From positions 1-26,166 of the IMG/VR virus record IMGVR_UViG_3300013014_000114: DNA of 26,166 nt; one strand, 5' to 3'. The first letter of the stretch is position 1; each line of letters starts with the position of its first letter. The notes under the pieces are model-generated. The model was not told the origin of the DNA and made no database searches. It saw nothing but the letters and a program-made list of their open reading frames with translations. Shown here piece by piece: positions 22,830-26,166 of the stretch. The translations under genes and the position numbers were made by a program. Source of the DNA: a virus.

Positions 22830-25800
22830 TGGCAAAAAGAGCTCTACCAGCAGCAAATAGAGTATCATCAGTTGCTAGTGGAGCTGCGCGCGCAGCAACG
22901 AGACTTGGATCTGCTGCGTTCAATAAAATGTTTCCTACTCTTGGTAGGATTCTCAATAAAGTTCCTGGTTCTAAAACTGACAGAGAAGAATACGATTCTA
23001 AAAGAACCAGAACATCATTGGATGCTACATTTAGCAAAAACAATGATACGTTCAATGCGATTATCGATGCTCAAAGCAGACAGAATCAATTACTAGAACA
23101 GATTCTTTCTGGACTAAAAAGATCATCCAATCCTCAACCCTCTTCATTATTACCAGGATTGGGCGCTCTTGGTGGAGCTCTTGTTGGTGGCGATAATGGA
23201 CCAAATATCCCAGATCTTCCTGGATTAGATAGACCAGAACGTCAGCAAAAACCAACTCCTCCTGCCGAGAATCGACAAAGACCAAACACGAGACCTAGAT
23301 CTCGCTGGTCTAAGTTTATGAGATTTGCTCGTAGAAGATCGGCTGCGCTTTTCGGTAGAGTAGGAGTTAAGTTAGCCGCGAGCGCGAGTTTAGCTACAAT
23401 TCCTGTTGCCGGATGGCTTGCTGCAGCAGTTACTATCGGTCTAACCTTTTCGGACGTTTATGCTCTGATTCAACTTTGGCGAGAATTTAACTCTTTGCCA
23501 GAAAACGAACAGGACGATGATGAAGACGAAGATCAAACTCCAGCACCACCTCTACCAAGCCCAGAAGAAATAGCAACTGCTGAACGTCAACAAGAAGCTG
23601 CTAGAGAAAATCTTGGCGACGTTAGCCAGATGGGTGATACTCAAAATGTCCCTCAAGCAGAACAACCAGTAATTCAACAACAGGAAGCACAGTCTGAAAG
23701 AAGAAGAGAACAGGCTGGACTTACGGAAAATCTAGAAGATCCTCAGAGGCAACGTCTTATTGAAGCTCATGCGCAAGCTCAGCGTGATCTTAGACGAAAT
23801 AATACAAATATTAATATCAGAAGAGTTGAAAACACTAGGATAGCTCTAGATAACTACAATCGAAATCATCCAGTATCAGAAACCGATGCGTCTAGAATTC
23901 AACAACCATCGGCTCCAGTCACGGTCAATCAACCAGCAACTCCAACAGCTCCACCTGTTCCAGCAACACCACCTGCACCGGTAGTAACACCACAAACAGC
24001 CGCGCCAGTAGCAACGCCAGCAATTTCCCCGACAGCTGCAGCTCCCACAGCGCCAGCAGCTGCGCCAGCAGTACAGTCAATTCCACCAACAGCTCCACCT
24101 GTTCCAATAGCTCCAACGTCTACGCCATCAACACCGGAAGTAACAGCAGCTGCTAGGTTACCTGAACCAGCAGTTTCACCAGTGGTTACACAACCATCAA
24201 CTCAGCCGGCAGCTCCAACTATTCCGGCAACGCCTGAATCACCAACAACACAGCCAATAAAAATTCCCCCAACAGCGTCAACAGCTGTTGCGCCAGCTGT
24301 GCCAGCTGCTCCAGCTCAAACTACAGCTGTAACTCCCGTACCACCGCCGTCAGCAGTTACACCAGCAATAAAAGAGCCAATTGTAGCACCACCACCAGCT
24401 TCACCAGATGCTACACCAGTGGTAGCACAACCAACAACTAAACCACCAGCTCCAGTTGCTACATCAATACCTGAAACTCCAGCTGCGAAACCAGTAGTAG
24501 AACCTCCTCCAGCACCAGAGACAATACCTCAACCAGCTGCAGCGCCTGCAGTAACACAACCATTAACTCCAGCTGCAGCCCCAGTAGCAAAACCAGAGAC
24601 AGCAGCAACTCTTTCAGCGCCAGCTCCAGTTCCTACACCTCCACCAGCTACAGAACCACCGCCAACGCCTACAAAAACAACTACAGCTGCACCACCGGCA
24701 CCACCTGCAGCAACACCAGTAACAACTTCACCTCCCTCGGCGCCACCTCCTCCGGCGCAGCCAGCTGAAACTCCTCTTCCAGCTGCAACACCAGTTGTAA
24801 CACCACCAGTAACACCAGCTGCAGAACCTGCAGTAAAACAACCATCGGCTGCAACACCAGTTGTAACGGCACCAGTAACACCAGCAGCTCCAGCTGGTCC
24901 GCGCGAAACGCCACCTGAAATACAAACAGAATCTGAGTCGGACGAAGAAGAAGTTCCGATGATGGAACTACAAGTCTCAGCTGATAGAGAAACTGGCGAG
25001 CAAACATCTAGATGGAATGTATTAGAAAAAAATGCTGGTGACGTAAACAAAAAAACTAAACCATCGAAGCAAGCCGAGCTCCCTGAGTCATTCAATGCAA
25101 TAAGACTTGAGGGTAACACTCTCATCTATGATTTTGATAAAATTCGTTATGAAGCAGGTCTTATCAAGTTTGAAGGCGAAGGTGCTACATTAAGACCGGC
25201 TGCTTCTCCTGTTAACAGACCAAGTCCTTCAGCTGCAGCTCCACCTCCACCTTCGCCTCCCGCGAGCGCGAATAGAGCGCCACCTGCTGGTTCTTCTGGA
25301 ACTGACGCAACTCCAATCAGCGCAGGCTCTGCTGCAGCAACTTCTGGTGGTGGTAATGCAACTGGGACTGACACCGCTCCAATCAGTGCAGGTTCAGCTT
25401 CGGCTCCTACCGGTGGAGGAAACGCCACAGGTACTGACACTGCACCAATAAGTGCAGGTCCTGCGGCATCGCCTACTGGTGGTGGAAATGCTACCGGAAC
25501 TGATGCGACTCCAGTGCGCGCGGGTCCAGCTGCAGCACCTACTGGTGGCGGCAATTCAACTCGTGTAAATGCTCCTTCTGCTGCATCAACTGGAGGAGCA
25601 ACTCCATCATTCTCCGGCGGTGACCAGCAGGCTATGGAAATGATAAAAAGGCATGAAGGAAAAAGAAACACTCCATACAAAGATAGTTTGGGTCTTTGGA
25701 CTGTCGGATACGGGCATCTTATAGGCGATGGTAGATCGCTACCAGCTGAATGGAACAGAACGTTCTCTGATCAAGAAATAGATGCTTTGTTCGCGCAGGA

Positions 25801-26166
25801 CTTCGCGAAACACAAAGCAGGAGCGGAAAGAATACCAGGTTTCGATAAAGCGAATGATTCGGGTAAAGCTGCTATAATTGATCTAACATTCAATATGGGT
25901 AATGCTTGGTATAGAAGGTTCCCGAATGCCTCAGCTGCTTTAGCAAGAGGTGATTTTGAAACGTTTGCAAACGAAATGCAAAACTCTCTTTGGTTTCGAC
26001 AGGTTGGTAGAAGAGGTCCAACGATCGTAGCTATGCTTAGAGCTGGCGGTAGTGGAGGTTCGCAAACAGCTGCAACACAAACGCCATCTACACCTTCTTC
26101 GGGAGGTAGTGTTGCTCAAGCATCTACAGAAAGAGTTACAGCTGGTAGAGAACAAACTATGAACTC
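22829..26166 (+). CDS. Giant Pro/Ala/Thr-rich protein with T4-type lysozyme domain (cut by right edge)
   Basis: At least 1112 residues; no stop before the window ends. The ATG at 22829 overlaps the holin-like stop. Order: basic Ala-rich N-terminus (MAKRALPAANRVSSVASGAA); a short helix AIIDAQSRQNQLLEQILSGL; basic patch, then a hydrophobic segment (~180-215, ASLATIPVAGWLAAAVTIGL); an acidic run (EQDDDEDEDQ); a charged helical part to ~350; Pro/Ala/Thr/Val low-complexity ~358-695; a short folded-looking stretch (FNAIRLEGNTLIYDFDKIRY); four 22-residue repeats; and a lysozyme domain ~930-1075. The lysozyme has Glu943, Asp952 and Thr958 with T4 lysozyme spacing (E11, D20, T26) in HEGKRNTPYKDSLGLWTVGY, then NMGNAWYRRFPNASAALARG. 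Likely cuts peptidoglycan, either as tail-borne enzyme (tape-measure position after the chaperone) or as membrane-anchored endolysin. Confidence 0.85.
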   Translation, partial: MAKRALPAANRVSSVASGAARAATRLGSAAFNKMFPTLGRILNKVPGSKTDREEYDSKRTRTSLDATFSKNNDTFNAIIDAQSRQNQLLEQILSGLKRSSNPQPSSLLPGLGALGGALVGGDNGPNIPDLPGLDRPERQQKPTPPAENRQRPNTRPRSRWSKFMRFARRRSAALFGRVGVKLAASASLATIPVAGWLAAAVTIGLTFSDVYALIQLWREFNSLPENEQDDDEDEDQTPAPPLPSPEEIATAERQQEAARENLGDVSQMGDTQNVPQAEQPVIQQQEAQSERRREQAGLTENLEDPQRQRLIEAHAQAQRDLRRNNTNINIRRVENTRIALDNYNRNHPVSETDASRIQQPSAPVTVNQPATPTAPPVPATPPAPVVTPQTAAPVATPAISPTAAAPTAPAAAPAVQSIPPTAPPVPIAPTSTPSTPEVTAAARLPEPAVSPVVTQPSTQPAAPTIPATPESPTTQPIKIPPTASTAVAPAVPAAPAQTTAVTPVPPPSAVTPAIKEPIVAPPPASPDATPVVAQPTTKPPAPVATSIPETPAAKPVVEPPPAPETIPQPAAAPAVTQPLTPAAAPVAKPETAATLSAPAPVPTPPPATEPPPTPTKTTTAAPPAPPAATPVTTSPPSAPPPPAQPAETPLPAATPVVTPPVTPAAEPAVKQPSAATPVVTAPVTPAAPAGPRETPPEIQTESESDEEEVPMMELQVSADRETGEQTSRWNVLEKNAGDVNKKTKPSKQAELPESFNAIRLEGNTLIYDFDKIRYEAGLIKFEGEGATLRPAASPVNRPSPSAAAPPPPSPPASANRAPPAGSSGTDATPISAGSAAATSGGGNATGTDTAPISAGSASAPTGGGNATGTDTAPISAGPAASPTGGGNATGTDATPVRAGPAAAPTGGGNSTRVNAPSAASTGGATPSFSGGDQQAMEMIKRHEGKRNTPYKDSLGLWTVGYGHLIGDGRSLPAEWNRTFSDQEIDALFAQDFAKHKAGAERIPGFDKANDSGKAAIIDLTFNMGNAWYRRFPNASAALARGDFETFANEMQNSLWFRQVGRRGPTIVAMLRAGGSGGSQTAATQTPSTPSSGGSVAQASTERVTAGREQTMN
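24782..24885 (+). repeat. Imperfect 38-bp direct repeat, 66-bp offset
   Basis: GCTGCAACACCAGTTGTAAC and the following ~18 bases (ending ACCAGTAACACCAGC) occur at 24782 and again at 24848, differing at a couple of bases. The offset is 66 bp, the same period as the tandem repeats at 25298. It encodes AATPVVTPPVTPA and AATPVVTAPVTPA in the proline-rich part of the giant protein. Confidence 0.75.
25298..25561 (+). repeat. Four tandem 66-bp (22-residue) repeats
   Basis: Four contiguous in-frame copies of a 22-residue unit such as GTDTAPISAGSASAPTGGGN plus AT lie just before the lysozyme domain of the giant protein. The copies keep GTD, P, AG and GGGN positions while synonymous bases vary, so the protein pattern is better preserved than the DNA. 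It is probably a flexible Gly/Ser/Ala linker that tethers the lysozyme. Confidence 0.9.

Noticed and set aside
25298-25561. CRISPR-like reading of the 66-bp repeats
   Set aside because: The copies are contiguous, in frame and without spacers; they are protein repeats.
24529-25680. Long minus-strand open frames opposite the Pro/Ala/Thr-rich region
   Set aside because: They are Gly/Ala/Val/Leu-rich mirror images of the repeat codons on the plus strand, have no ribosome sites, and oppose a clear gene with a lysozyme domain.

Overview
The window is a late, virion-morphogenesis region of a T4-like myovirus (contractile-tailed phage). Nearly every gene can be matched to a T4 baseplate, tail-tube or head-completion protein, or to structural families known from T4-like phages of marine cyanobacteria and alphaproteobacteria (for example the DUF4815 protein). 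The moderately AT-rich composition, the large insertions in the wedge proteins and the DUF4815 gene fit that 'distant T4' branch better than the coliphage branch. The host cannot be named from the sequence. No bacterial chromosomal genes, tRNAs, insertion sequences or CRISPR arrays were seen.

Two gene blocks diverge from a short region at 19535-19590. Leftward on the minus strand, in transcription order: tail-tube cap (gp48-like), wedge gp53, hub gp27-like, a gp5-like OB-fold hub protein without lysozyme, a separate beta-helical spike, a PAAR tip protein, wedge gp25, gp6, a gp7-like protein, a very enlarged gp8-like protein, a 1639-residue DUF4815 protein, and the start of a further structural protein cut by the left edge. 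Genes overlap or lie only a few bases apart, except for two gaps (258-301 and 9143-9194) that each hold a T4-type late promoter box (NATAAATA). Rightward on the plus strand: head-completion nuclease-fold protein gp4, an unassigned conserved protein, a gp54/gp19-like tube protein, the gp26-like hub assembly protein, a short ORF entered by an apparent programmed -1 frameshift, a holin-like membrane protein, and a giant Pro/Ala/Thr-rich protein that carries a T4-type lysozyme domain and runs off the right edge.

Together these genes would build the central hub and spike (27, 5, spike, PAAR), the wedges around it (53, 25, 6, 7, 8 and the DUF4815 periphery), the base of the tail tube (48, 54) and the hub assembly factors (26 and its extension). 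The main departures from T4 are a split gp5 whose lysozyme domain is absent and appears instead in the giant right-hand protein; a gp26 -1 frameshift cassette (T7 slippery heptamer, 8-nt spacer, nested stem-loop) immediately upstream of a holin-like gene and the giant protein; and wedge genes expanded by modules that recur between neighbours.
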